A DNA stretch of 64,000 nucleotides from Aliterella atlantica CENA595 (GTDB lineage: Bacteria > Cyanobacteriota > Cyanobacteriia > Cyanobacteriales > Chroococcidiopsidaceae): positions 227,565 through 291,564 of the forward strand of contig NZ_JYON01000003.1 in the NCBI RefSeq assembly GCF_000952155.1, read 5' to 3'. The notes beneath the pieces were generated by a model. That model did no database searches, was not told where the DNA came from, and saw only the letters and a program-made list of their open reading frames with translations. A program made the position numbers and the translations under genes. Positions 1 to 8,961 of this stretch are shown piece by piece (within the stretch, counting starts at the first letter, position 1; each line of letters starts with the position of its first letter).

Positions 1-42
1 TGATTTATAGCGAGAAAACTACTTGCAAAAGAGGCATAAACC

Positions 43-1353
43 ATGCTGCAGTTATTTGGTTCGGGGTTGCTTTCCTTGTGGCTGGATATGGCTGGGGTGA
101 AAAGTCCAAAGTTCGATCCTATAGAAGCTCTATCATTGCAAAGCAGCCCTAGTCTAGTCCTCGCTCCCGATCGCACGCCTGTGGGGGCGACGGTGGTACA
201 GCAGTACATTGAGCAATTAAAAGCTGCAGGGCGAGTAGAGGCAAATCAGGGAGTATGGATACAGTCAGGACCGATTTTGCTGGCAAATCATCAGGGAACA
301 GTGCCTTTGCCCGCTGCTTCGCTCACTAAAATTGCTACGTCTTTAGCTGCTTTAAAAACATGGGGACCAGAGTATCAGTTTCAAACGCTAGTTAGCGCTA
401 CAGGTCCGATAAAAAATGGCGTATTGCAAGGAGATTTAGTCATTCAAGCTGGGGGCGATCCTTTTTTTGTATGGGAAGAAGCGATCGCTCTTGGTAACAG
501 TTTGCAAGCAATGGGTATTAGCCGCGTTACGGGCAATTTGATTGTCAGTGGCAACTTTGTCATGAATTACAAATTCAACCCTATAGCATCGGGGGAGTTG
601 CTCAAGCAAGCTTTAAATGCCGCTAATTGGTCGCAATTAATAGAAAATCAATATTTAACTTTGCCTCAAGGTACGCCGCGCCCGCAAGTTGCGATCGCAG
701 GTTCGGTACAACTAGCAACTATAAATAACCCCAAACAAATTTTACTTTTGCGTCATCGCTCTTTGCCGCTAGCACAAATTCTTAAGGAAATGAATGTCTA
801 TAGCAACAACGAGATGGCGGAAATGCTAGCTTACAATCTAGGTGGGGTGCAGGTAGTACGAAGCAAAGCAGCGACTACAGCAGGAGTGCCAATCGCCGAA
901 ATTGAGTTAGTCAATGGTTCGGGCTTGGGGATGGGAAATCGCATTTCTCCGAGGGCAGCGTGTGCGATGTTGATGGCAATTCAACGGCAATTGTCACCTT
1001 ACCAGTTAACTGTTGCTGACTTATTTCCCGTATCGGGACGCGATCGTCGAGGGACGTTACTAACTCGTCAAATTCCCTTACATACAGTAATTAAGACTGG
1101 TACGCTTAATGAAGTTAGTGCTTTAGCAGGAGTTATGCCTACGCGCGATCGCGGTTTGGTGTGGTTTGCCGCAATTAACGGGGGATCGGATATCGAACGC
1201 TTCCGCCAAGGACAAGATCGGCTGTTGCAAAATCTATTGCAGCAATTGCAAGTCGCCCCTAATCTTCCGGCTGCTATAACTCCTAGTTCGCTGCAAGATA
1301 CTCCTGCACCTTTAGGGGCGGCTAGTCGCAATGAGATTATGTACAAAGGCTAA
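43..1353 (+). CDS. dacB: D-alanyl-D-alanine carboxypeptidase (PBP4/DacB type)
   Basis: This is a penicillin-binding peptidase of the S13 family, which trims or cleaves peptidoglycan stem peptides in the periplasm. The three active-site motifs are all visible: SLTK at residues 93-96 (nucleophile S93, general base K96), SNN from S254, and KTG at 351-353. At 436 residues it is in the range expected for cyanobacterial members. The N-terminal hydrophobic stretch (residues 1-18) is short and could be a weak export signal or anchor. The start is supported by an AGAGG box about 8 bases upstream of the ATG. It stands alone and converges with the antiporter gene to its right. The family call is firm; the exact specificity (carboxypeptidase or endopeptidase) is inferred. 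Confidence 0.9.
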   Translation: MLQLFGSGLLSLWLDMAGVKSPKFDPIEALSLQSSPSLVLAPDRTPVGATVVQQYIEQLKAAGRVEANQGVWIQSGPILLANHQGTVPLPAASLTKIATSLAALKTWGPEYQFQTLVSATGPIKNGVLQGDLVIQAGGDPFFVWEEAIALGNSLQAMGISRVTGNLIVSGNFVMNYKFNPIASGELLKQALNAANWSQLIENQYLTLPQGTPRPQVAIAGSVQLATINNPKQILLLRHRSLPLAQILKEMNVYSNNEMAEMLAYNLGGVQVVRSKAATTAGVPIAEIELVNGSGLGMGNRISPRAACAMLMAIQRQLSPYQLTVADLFPVSGRDRRGTLLTRQIPLHTVIKTGTLNEVSALAGVMPTRDRGLVWFAAINGGSDIERFRQGQDRLLQNLLQQLQVAPNLPAAITPSSLQDTPAPLGAASRNEIMYKG

Positions 1354-1439
1354 TGCTGGAAAGCGCTCGTGCTGGTGCTTCCTGCGATCAAACAGACTTT
1401 ACTTGCGATCGTTTTCCTTTGCTTGCGGGTAAAATCTCC

Positions 1440-3059
1440 TTAATCAGTGTCCAATTCTTGTAAACCGTTGTTCCGAGTTCTAAATTCTTCCACGTCAATT
1501 AATGAAAGATATTTCCTAATTAACTCTTCGTCAAACTCGGCACGGCGATTCATTTTATTAAGCAAATCTCGTCGTCGCTCCAGCATTTCTAGGTAAATGG
1601 AGCGATAGCCTTTTAATGAATTTTGCCAAGCAAAATCTGATTCTTCAAGTTGCCGATTGAAAAACCTCAGTTCGATTTCGAGCTTCGAGAACAGATTATC
1701 CAAGTATTCATTTCGCGATCGCTCTTGGCTGTATTTTTCTTCTAGGAATCGCAGCGAAGCCAGCGCTAATTTTTTTTGAATAATTATCTCCTGCTTTTGT
1801 TCGGGGATGATAGTGAATCTATCTTTGAGTTTCACTTTGCGGATCAGCAAAGGAAGCGTTAATCCTTGAAAAACCAGGGTCACTAGAATGACGATAAAAG
1901 TGATAAACAAAATCAGGTTGCGATAGGGAAACGGCTGTCCTTCTTGAGTGAGTATCGGGACGGAAAGTGCGGAGGCAAGCGATACCACGCCGCGCATTCC
2001 CGCCCAACCGAAAATCAGCGGACCTCTCCATCCTGGATTAGGATCTGACACGGCGATAAAGCGGCTCATGAATCTCATCAAAACAGAAGTTCCTAACGTG
2101 CAAAGCAGCCGCGTCACGATCAGCACCAAAGAGATAATTAATCCATACCAAATAGCACTACCTAAACTAATGTCTCCAAGCTGCCGGATGACAAACGGCA
2201 ATTCGAGTCCGATGAGCAAAAAAATCAACCCGTTAAAGACAAAGACCAGATTATTCCATACATTTAACCCTTCAATCCGGCTTTGGTAACTAAGCATACT
2301 ATTGCGCTTGCTGGATAAGAAGAGTCCACCACTGACGACCGCTAGCACGCCCGAATAATGAAAGTGTTCGGCAAAATAATACATACAGTAGGGCGTAATC
2401 AGTGTTAAAACGATTTCTATGCTGGACGTTGTAGGTAATAAACGATGAATGCCGTAGAAAATCAACCCCACAAACAGTCCGATTGATATTCCCATTAAAA
2501 TAACGAGAATGAAGTTGACTTCTGCTTCCTGAAGATGGAACTGTCCTGTGAGGACTGCCGCCAAAGCAAAGCGAAACACGATCAGCGACGAGGCATCGTT
2601 AAGCAGGCTTTCGCCTTCAATAATGCTGACCAGCGATTTCGGCACGTTTACCTGCTGCATGATAGTTGTTGCGGAAACAGCATCAGGTGGTGAGATAATG
2701 CCACCCAAGAGAAAGCCCAGCGCTAAAGTAAAACCTGGAATCAGCGCACTTGAGACAAAGGCGATCGCGCACGAAGTTAAGATGACGATGGGAAAAGCAA
2801 AACTGATGATTATCCCTTTCCATTTCCAGAACTCTTTCCACGAGACTTGCCATGCTGCTTCATAGAGCAGGGGTGGAAGAAAAACCAGGAAAACCAGTTC
2901 TCGATTGATGGTGATATTTGAAAACGGAGCAATGAAACTAAGCGCGAGTCCGCCCAATACAAGCACAATTGGGTAAGCCAGTTGCAGCTTATTGGCGATC
3001 GCGACCAGCCCAAGAACGATTAAGATGATGTAAATATATTGAATGAAAATGCCTTGCAT
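1440..3059 (-). CDS. Na+/H+ antiporter, CPA1 (NhaP) family
   Basis: This inner-membrane sodium/proton exchanger has about 12 hydrophobic segments in residues 1-410, followed by a charged cytoplasmic tail of about 125 residues rich in Glu, Arg and Lys. Family motifs are seen in order: SPPDAVSA in the transport core, EGESLLNDASSLIVF just after it, FNGLIFLLIGLELPF, and WAGMRGVVSLASALS. It probably helps with pH and salt homeostasis, as CPA1 proteins do. The length (539) is normal for a bacterial NhaP with a C-terminal regulatory tail. The gene is monocistronic, with a relic-bearing gap upstream. Ion specificity cannot be read from the sequence. Confidence 0.9.
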   Translation of the reverse strand: MQGIFIQYIYIILIVLGLVAIANKLQLAYPIVLVLGGLALSFIAPFSNITINRELVFLVFLPPLLYEAAWQVSWKEFWKWKGIIISFAFPIVILTSCAIAFVSSALIPGFTLALGFLLGGIISPPDAVSATTIMQQVNVPKSLVSIIEGESLLNDASSLIVFRFALAAVLTGQFHLQEAEVNFILVILMGISIGLFVGLIFYGIHRLLPTTSSIEIVLTLITPYCMYYFAEHFHYSGVLAVVSGGLFLSSKRNSMLSYQSRIEGLNVWNNLVFVFNGLIFLLIGLELPFVIRQLGDISLGSAIWYGLIISLVLIVTRLLCTLGTSVLMRFMSRFIAVSDPNPGWRGPLIFGWAGMRGVVSLASALSVPILTQEGQPFPYRNLILFITFIVILVTLVFQGLTLPLLIRKVKLKDRFTIIPEQKQEIIIQKKLALASLRFLEEKYSQERSRNEYLDNLFSKLEIELRFFNRQLEESDFAWQNSLKGYRSIYLEMLERRRDLLNKMNRRAEFDEELIRKYLSLIDVEEFRTRNNGLQELDTD

Positions 3060-3111
3060 GAAGTGAATGTTGCAGAAAAGAGTAACATCTCTAACGACCT
3101 CCTACTCTCCT

Positions 3112-3255
3112 TTATATTAGGTGAGCCAGGTTATTTAAAGTCTTACCTTTGCTCGCTTCCCGACGATCGATTGCGGCATAAACACTGGGGACACTATCGA
3201 GATTGACGGTTAAATCGAGAACCGCAGAGGCATTGATTCTACTCGATAAGCTCAA
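3112..3255 (-). pseudogene. 3' stub of a zinc-type alcohol dehydrogenase gene
   Basis: The minus strand carries an open frame of about 47 codons after an in-frame TGA, ending in TAA at 3112. It reads ...AVLDLTVNLDSVPSVYAAID, then RREASKGKTLNNL. This resembles the last 30-40 residues of MDR-type (zinc) alcohol dehydrogenases, where a short beta strand precedes the P-x-x-Y-A-A-I/M-D-x-R helix. No catalytic part is present to its right, so it is a decayed tail rather than a gene. It lies at the left edge of the oxidoreductase island, whose only intact alcohol dehydrogenase is at 8962-10011. The assignment rests on a short similarity recalled from the family and is moderate. Nothing else was found in the 3060-3360 gap. 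Confidence 0.45.
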
Positions 3256-3360
3256 TCACTGTTCGGTTGTATCATGCCGTTTTTGCTGACGCTCAACGCG
3301 GCGGAACAAAAAGCAAGCAGCTTTGTATTAGTCCTTTGCACCAATTAATCTGTCCAATTC

Positions 3361-4287
3361 TCATTGCTCTAAATTGCTACGTAGCCCAGCGATGTCACGA
3401 TGCGGGGGAATACCGAATAGTTTTTTGTATTCTCGGCTGAAATATGACGGGTCTTCATAACCGACGCGGAAACTGGCGCTCGCTACGTCCATATTTTCGC
3501 CAAGCATCAGACGGCGTGCTTCCTGAAGCCGTATTTGTTTCTGGAACTGCAAAGGACTCATTGCTGTAACACTTTTAAAATGTTGGTGAAAGCCTGATAC
3601 GCTCATGCCGAGTTCGCGGGCTGTATCTTCGATTTTCATCGGTCGATCGATGTTCTCGCGGATTTGCTTGACCACTCTGGAGATGCGCTGCGCGTCGCCT
3701 TCGGTGGTAATAAGCTGGCTAAGTCGTGTGCCCTGTTTTCCTTTCAAAAGCCGATAGACGATCTCGCGGATGATGAGTGGAGCGAGAAACTTCATTTCGT
3801 CTGGAGTATCAAATAGTCTCACCAATTTGACGACCGCTTCCAGTAAATCGGCATCAACTGGGCTGACATCCATCGCCTTGACTCCAGTGCCGCTTTTGAG
3901 TGTTTCGATGCCGGATTCAATCATCACCGCAGCCACAAGCGCCGGATCGAGGTCTATCCGCAGATTCAAGTAAGGTTTTTCTTCAGAGGCTTCAACGACA
4001 TTACTCATAATTGGCAGATCGAGGGTCGAGATTAAGTAATGACCGGAGTCGTAGTGAAATAATTCATCGTTCAAAAGCACATCCTTGCTGCCCTGGGCGA
4101 TGACGCAAAAGGCAGGCTTCAGTACAGAAATTTCGCTCTCGGTCGGTTTCGACGATTGATAGATGAAAATGCCTGGAGACACTTCCAAAAGGCTGTTTTT
4201 GGGAGCGAGACGAATCATTCGTTCGATCAACTCTTCTCGGTTGATCTGCATCTTTCGCTGTTCAAATTCTGCTTCTTTTTGGCTCAT
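3361..4287 (-). CDS. AraC family transcriptional regulator (AraC_N + HTH)
   Basis: A 308-residue DNA-binding regulator. Residues about 25-190 form the N-terminal AraC_N-type sensing domain (contains KPAFCVIAQGSKDVLL and YLNLRIDLDP), and residues about 205-300 contain the two helix-turn-helix units (RELGMSVSGFHQHFKSVTAM; SFRVGYEDPSYFSREYKKLF). An AAGG box 8 bases before the ATG supports the start. It is divergent from the SDR at 4431 and shares a 143-bp promoter region with it, so it likely controls that gene. It is a close paralogue of the AraC protein at 10474-11451: the first HTH differs by only a few residues. The ligand is unknown; family members near such genes often answer to alcohols, aldehydes or redox stress (inference). 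Confidence 0.9.
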   Translation of the reverse strand: MSQKEAEFEQRKMQINREELIERMIRLAPKNSLLEVSPGIFIYQSSKPTESEISVLKPAFCVIAQGSKDVLLNDELFHYDSGHYLISTLDLPIMSNVVEASEEKPYLNLRIDLDPALVAAVMIESGIETLKSGTGVKAMDVSPVDADLLEAVVKLVRLFDTPDEMKFLAPLIIREIVYRLLKGKQGTRLSQLITTEGDAQRISRVVKQIRENIDRPMKIEDTARELGMSVSGFHQHFKSVTAMSPLQFQKQIRLQEARRLMLGENMDVASASFRVGYEDPSYFSREYKKLFGIPPHRDIAGLRSNLEQ

Positions 4288-4430
4288 AAATTTACCTTAA
4301 ACGTTTTGTTTCTGTTCAGCACGTTGCACGGCAATTTTTTGGAGAATTGTCCGGTTTTTTTCGATGACCGTCCTCACGCTATCCATTTTCACGCCCGCAT
4401 AATTGAACTTATACAGCAGAGGATCTAAAG

Positions 4431-5198
4431 ATGATGGAAACGAAAGAAAATAAATTATTTAAAGACAAGGTTGCCTTTGTCACTGGTGGTGGAACAGGAA
4501 TTGGAACTGCTACCGCGATCGCATTTGCAAAAGAAGGTGCCAGTGTAGCGATTGTTGGTTCGTCCGATCGACACCTTGAAGCGGGGCTAAATCGTATCAA
4601 GCAGGAAGGCGGAGAAGCGATCGCCATCAAGTGTGACGTGCGACGGGCAGAAGAGGTCAAAGCAGCCCTCGATCAAACGATCGAGACGTATGGACGACTA
4701 GATTACGCCTGCAACAACGCTGGTATCGATCACGGACCGGAGTTGCTGGCTGATGTCGCGGAAGACGAGTGGGATCGCATCGTAGACACCAACCTGCGCG
4801 GCGTATTTCTATGCATGAAGTACGAAATCCCGCTCATTCTCAAGCAGGGCGGCGCGATTGTCAACATCGCGTCAGGTGCAGGGGTCAAAGGCTTTCCAGG
4901 AGCCGCCTACGTCGCCTCGAAGCATGGCGTAGTCGGGCTGACGCGGTCGGCGGCGCTGGAATACGCCACGCAGAACATCCGCATCAACGCGGTGTGCCCT
5001 GGCATCACCGACACCCCGATGATGGAACGCGTCACCGGTGGCACCGAAGAAGGTCGCCAGAAAGTCATCGCGCAGGAGCCGATTGGCAGGATGGGTAAGC
5101 CGGAGGAGATCGCCAACGCCGTCCTCTGGCAGTGTTCGGACGCGGCATCCTTTGCTGTCGGTCAGATTATGGTCGTTGACGGCGGACAAACAGTATAG
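4431..5198 (+). CDS. SDR family NAD(P)-dependent oxidoreductase
   Basis: A classical short-chain dehydrogenase/reductase (255 residues) with a Rossmann fold. The cofactor motif TGGGTGIG lies at residues 18-25, the structural NNAG motif near residue 96, and the catalytic S148, Y160 and K164 are all present (YVASK). It probably reduces or oxidises a small carbonyl or alcohol substrate; FabG-like or glucose 1-dehydrogenase names are often given to such proteins, but the substrate cannot be deduced. An AGAGGA box 7 bases before the first of two adjacent ATGs sets the start. The second half (about 4770-5190) is visibly richer in G+C than the first half, which has HIP1 sites near 4505 and 4616; this suggests transfer or a mosaic origin. 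It is divergent from an AraC regulator. Confidence 0.9.
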   Translation: MMETKENKLFKDKVAFVTGGGTGIGTATAIAFAKEGASVAIVGSSDRHLEAGLNRIKQEGGEAIAIKCDVRRAEEVKAALDQTIETYGRLDYACNNAGIDHGPELLADVAEDEWDRIVDTNLRGVFLCMKYEIPLILKQGGAIVNIASGAGVKGFPGAAYVASKHGVVGLTRSAALEYATQNIRINAVCPGITDTPMMERVTGGTEEGRQKVIAQEPIGRMGKPEEIANAVLWQCSDAASFAVGQIMVVDGGQTV

Positions 5199-5237
5199 GG
5201 ATTTAAAAAGCTGTTGTTAGCAATAGATTCTTGGCAC

Positions 5238-5271
5238 CGAATGCAATCATTAGCATCAATGATTGCATTCG
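5238..5271. repeat. 14-bp perfect inverted repeat between SDR and hydrolase genes
   Basis: Arms 5238-5251 (CGAATGCAATCATT) and 5258-5271 are exact reverse complements with a 6-base loop. No T-run follows on either strand, so a classical intrinsic terminator is not obvious. It lies 40 bp after the SDR stop and 39 bp before the hydrolase start. It could stabilise the SDR mRNA 3' end or be a dimeric regulator site. Confidence 0.6.
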
Positions 5272-5309
5272 CAAAATAAAACAATAAATACACGGACACA
5301 ATAAATACT

Positions 5310-6392
5310 ATGAAGATGAAATATATATTCATTTTAGCAATGATGACCCTGACGCTCGGCGGACAGGCTTATACACAAACAGCACAAAAAGAACTATCAA
5401 AACAAACGGCAGAAATGGAACAAGTAACACCAAAGGAATACACAACTTTTGAGGTAAGCGACAACGTTGCGATGTACAAGGTTACTTTTAAAAACCAATA
5501 CAAAATGAATGTTGCGGGACATCTATTTATTCCCAAGAATTTAGATCGCAGTAAAAAACATTCAGCGATCGTTGTCGGGCATCCTATGGGGGCTGTAAAA
5601 GAACAAAGTGCCAACGTGTATGCGGCAAACATGGCTGAACGAGGGTTTGTAGCTCTATCGCTTGACTTGTCTTTCTGGGGTGAGAGTGAGGGCGAACCAC
5701 GCAACGCGGTTGCACCCGATATTTATGCTGAAGATTTCAGTGCGGCAGTTGACTTTCTTGGCACTCGTCCCTTTGTGGACAGAAATCGAATTGGAATCAT
5801 TGGAGTTTGTGGTAGTGGAAGCTTTGTTATCAGTGCCGCTAAGATTGACCCGCGAATGAAAGCGATCGCAACTGTCAGTATGTACGATATGGGAGCAGCC
5901 AGCCGGAATGCACTTAACCATTCGCAAACACTTGAGCAGAGAAAGAAGACTATAGCGAAAGCTGCCGAGCAACGCTATGTGGAGTTTAGCGGTGGTGAAA
6001 CTAAATACACGAGTGGGACTGTACACAAGTTAGATGAAAACACAGACCCCATCCAGCGTGAGTTTTATGAGTTCTACCGTACACCGAGAGGTGAATACAC
6101 GCCAAGAGGAGGATCGCCGGAACTTACAACGCACCCAACACTAAGCAGTAACGCTAAGTTCATGAATTTTTATCCATTTAATGACATAGAAACAATTTCC
6201 CCTCGTCCTATGCTGTTCATCACGGGTGACAAAGCTCACTCAAGAGAGTTTAGTGAGGATGCCCACAAACGTGCAGCCGAACCCAAAGAATTGTATGTCA
6301 TTCCAAATGCGGGTCACGTCGATTTATATGACAAAGTGGAGTTAATTCCATTTGATAGGTTGGCAGCGTTTTTTACTGAACATTTAAAGTAA
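5310..6392 (+). CDS. Secreted alpha/beta hydrolase with Cys nucleophile
   Basis: A 360-residue hydrolase with an N-terminal signal peptide (residues 1-23, cleavage probably after GQAYT). The core shows the oxyanion-region motif VVGHPMGAV, the nucleophile elbow GVCGSG with C167 in the place usually held by Ser, D307 in FITGD, and H336 in NAGHVDLY. That is a dienelactone-hydrolase-like Cys-Asp-His triad. The substrate is unknown. Just before the ATG there is no Shine-Dalgarno box; instead the 11-mer ACAATAAATAC occurs twice (5281-5291 and 5298-5308). The Lys/Ile-rich signal peptide and SD-less A/T leader resemble Bacteroidota genes, so acquisition from outside is plausible (inference). Its 3' end overlaps the cupin stub on the other strand by 20 bp. 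Confidence 0.85.
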   Translation: MKMKYIFILAMMTLTLGGQAYTQTAQKELSKQTAEMEQVTPKEYTTFEVSDNVAMYKVTFKNQYKMNVAGHLFIPKNLDRSKKHSAIVVGHPMGAVKEQSANVYAANMAERGFVALSLDLSFWGESEGEPRNAVAPDIYAEDFSAAVDFLGTRPFVDRNRIGIIGVCGSGSFVISAAKIDPRMKAIATVSMYDMGAASRNALNHSQTLEQRKKTIAKAAEQRYVEFSGGETKYTSGTVHKLDENTDPIQREFYEFYRTPRGEYTPRGGSPELTTHPTLSSNAKFMNFYPFNDIETISPRPMLFITGDKAHSREFSEDAHKRAAEPKELYVIPNAGHVDLYDKVELIPFDRLAAFFTEHLK

Positions 6393-6645
6393 CGCGAGTT
6401 CGGGATAAGAACCGAAGCACAATCGAATAAACCGTCGTTTGAAATACAACAACGGTTGGGGAAAATAGCGGGTCAATCCGAACATTGCCTGTAAAGAATT
6501 CGGTAGAACCTTTCTGGGGAGATCGAGAAATAGATCGAGAAATAGTTTGCTTCCCGCTATTTGTTGCGGCGACTTGGGATTGGCTAGCAAATATGCCCGT
6601 TGTAGCAAGTAGAAAAAGCGATAAGAACGTTGTGATATATTTCAT
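6373..6645 (-). pseudogene. Truncated exported cupin-domain protein (5' part only)
   Basis: Starting at the ATG at 6645, which has a GAGGA box upstream, the frame encodes a signal peptide (MKYITTFLSLFLLATTGIFA) and then QTISRSISRSPQKGSTEFFT, GNVRIDPLF. This is the usual N-terminus of small exported cupin proteins, in which a TGxVRxDPLF motif precedes the metal-binding barrel. After RIDPLF the homology stops: the rest (SPTVVVFQTTVYSIV...) is unrelated, and the His-rich cupin motifs are missing. The gene has thus lost its catalytic barrel. It runs into the 3' end of the hydrolase gene on the opposite strand, which suggests a deletion or an insertion junction there. A second, independent cupin stub lies at 10027-10176. 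Confidence 0.6.
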
Positions 6646-6710
6646 ATTTTTCCTCTGTTGACATTCCACCACCCCCATAGGCAATGCGTTATTTTTGGAA
6701 GGAGGACTTG

Positions 6711-6794
6711 CTCCCTGAGCATTGCGATCGTTTCGGGGGAGGTGATTGACTGGGCGATCCTCTAAACGGCGATCGCGCTAACTTGCTCAGGGAG
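6711..6794. repeat. 11-bp inverted repeat flanking 62 bp
   Basis: CTCCCTGAGCA at 6711-6721 is the reverse complement of TGCTCAGGGAG at 6784-6794. The enclosed DNA holds HIP1-like sites and no gene. It lies between the cupin stub and the first aldo/keto reductase. It may be the footprint of a small mobile repeat or a long-range hairpin; function unknown. Confidence 0.4.
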
Positions 6795-6833
6795 AGCTAG
6801 AGATCGGAGCCGAACAACCCATGTTTTTGCCGT

Positions 6834-7910
<1,077 letters not shown>

Positions 7911-7946
7911 TTACGCTCAGGTTTTCACGGACATATTTTTCAGGGG

Positions 7947-7975
7947 ATTCAATAGTTCTCGTTGTGCCATGTCAA
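7947..7975 (-). promoter_or_regulatory. Candidate sigma70-type promoter for the AKR at 6834-7841
   Basis: On the minus strand a perfect -35 box TTGACA (7975-7970) is followed after exactly 17 bases by TTGAAT (7952-7947), a 4/6 match to TATAAT. It lies in the gap between the two aldo/keto reductase genes, leaving a leader of about 100 bases. Confidence 0.4.
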
Positions 7976-7982
7976 GTGTCTT

Positions 7983-8948
7983 TTAGCGATACAGTTTCGC
8001 GATATCCTCATCAGTCCGGTTTCCGTAAATGTCTATCTTTGCCAGTTCCGTTTCGATTTGTTCCAGTTCGCTAGCAGTCAGTTCCACATCTGCCGCACCA
8101 AGATTTTCTTCAATGCGATCGCGCTTTCGGGAGCCAGGAATGGGAGCAATAAAGTCCTCCTTTGCCAGCATCCAGGCGAGCGAGATTTGGGCTGGAGTGA
8201 CGTGCTTTTCGTCAGCAAAGCGATGCAGCAGATCCACCAGTGGCTGGTTAGCAGCGATGTTCGCTTTGTCGAATCGAGTAATTACGCGTCTCACATCGTC
8301 GCCTTGGTAGCGATCTTCGGCGCGTACTCTACCCGCAAGAAAGCCGCTGGCGAGCGGGGAAAAGGGTACGAACCCGATGCCAAGTTCTTTGCACGCTGGA
8401 ATGACTTCGCGTTCAACCATACGCTCCATCATTGAGTATTCACTTTGCACCGCAGTTAGAGGAGTGACGGCATGGGCGCGGCGGATTTGTTCAGCGGTTG
8501 CTTGAGATTGTCCCCAGCCACGAATCTTGCCTTCACAGATCAGCTTACCCATACTTTCTGCAATCTCTTCAACCGGAATGTTGGGACTAATACGGTGTTG
8601 GTAATACAGATCGACATGGTCTATTCCAAGCCTTTTGAGTGAGGCTTCCAAATGAGCGCGGATCTGCGTGTCGGCGGGATTAGTGACTGAACTTTCTTCG
8701 ATCAATAACTTGGTGGCGATAACGACCCGATCGCGCACTCCTCTGAGTGCTTCGCCTACTAATACTTCGTTGTCACCTGCGCCGTAGCCTTCGGCTGTGT
8801 CGAAGTGAGTGCAACCGAGTTCAAAAGCGTAACGAATCAGGTCGAGCGACTGTTGGCGATCGGGCGTAGCACCGTAGCCATGACTGAATCCCATACAGCC
8901 CAGTCCAATCGCTGAAACTTCTAATTTTCCCAGTTTGCGCGTTTGCAT
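7983..8948 (-). CDS. Aldo/keto reductase
   Basis: A second TIM-barrel NADPH-dependent carbonyl reductase (321 residues). The catalytic tetrad is D50 and Y55 (HFDTAEGYG), K80 (IATKLL) and H118 (YYQHRI). The C-terminal IPGSRKRDRIEENLGA binds the cofactor phosphate in this family. It lies 13 bp downstream of the alcohol dehydrogenase gene on the same strand, so the two are almost certainly co-transcribed. In that arrangement one enzyme reduces aldehydes directly and the other handles the alcohol/aldehyde pair. Length and motifs are complete, with no sign of decay. Confidence 0.93.
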   Translation of the reverse strand: MQTRKLGKLEVSAIGLGCMGFSHGYGATPDRQQSLDLIRYAFELGCTHFDTAEGYGAGDNEVLVGEALRGVRDRVVIATKLLIEESSVTNPADTQIRAHLEASLKRLGIDHVDLYYQHRISPNIPVEEIAESMGKLICEGKIRGWGQSQATAEQIRRAHAVTPLTAVQSEYSMMERMVEREVIPACKELGIGFVPFSPLASGFLAGRVRAEDRYQGDDVRRVITRFDKANIAANQPLVDLLHRFADEKHVTPAQISLAWMLAKEDFIAPIPGSRKRDRIEENLGAADVELTASELEQIETELAKIDIYGNRTDEDIAKLYR

Positions 8949-8961
8949 CGTGACCTCTTAG

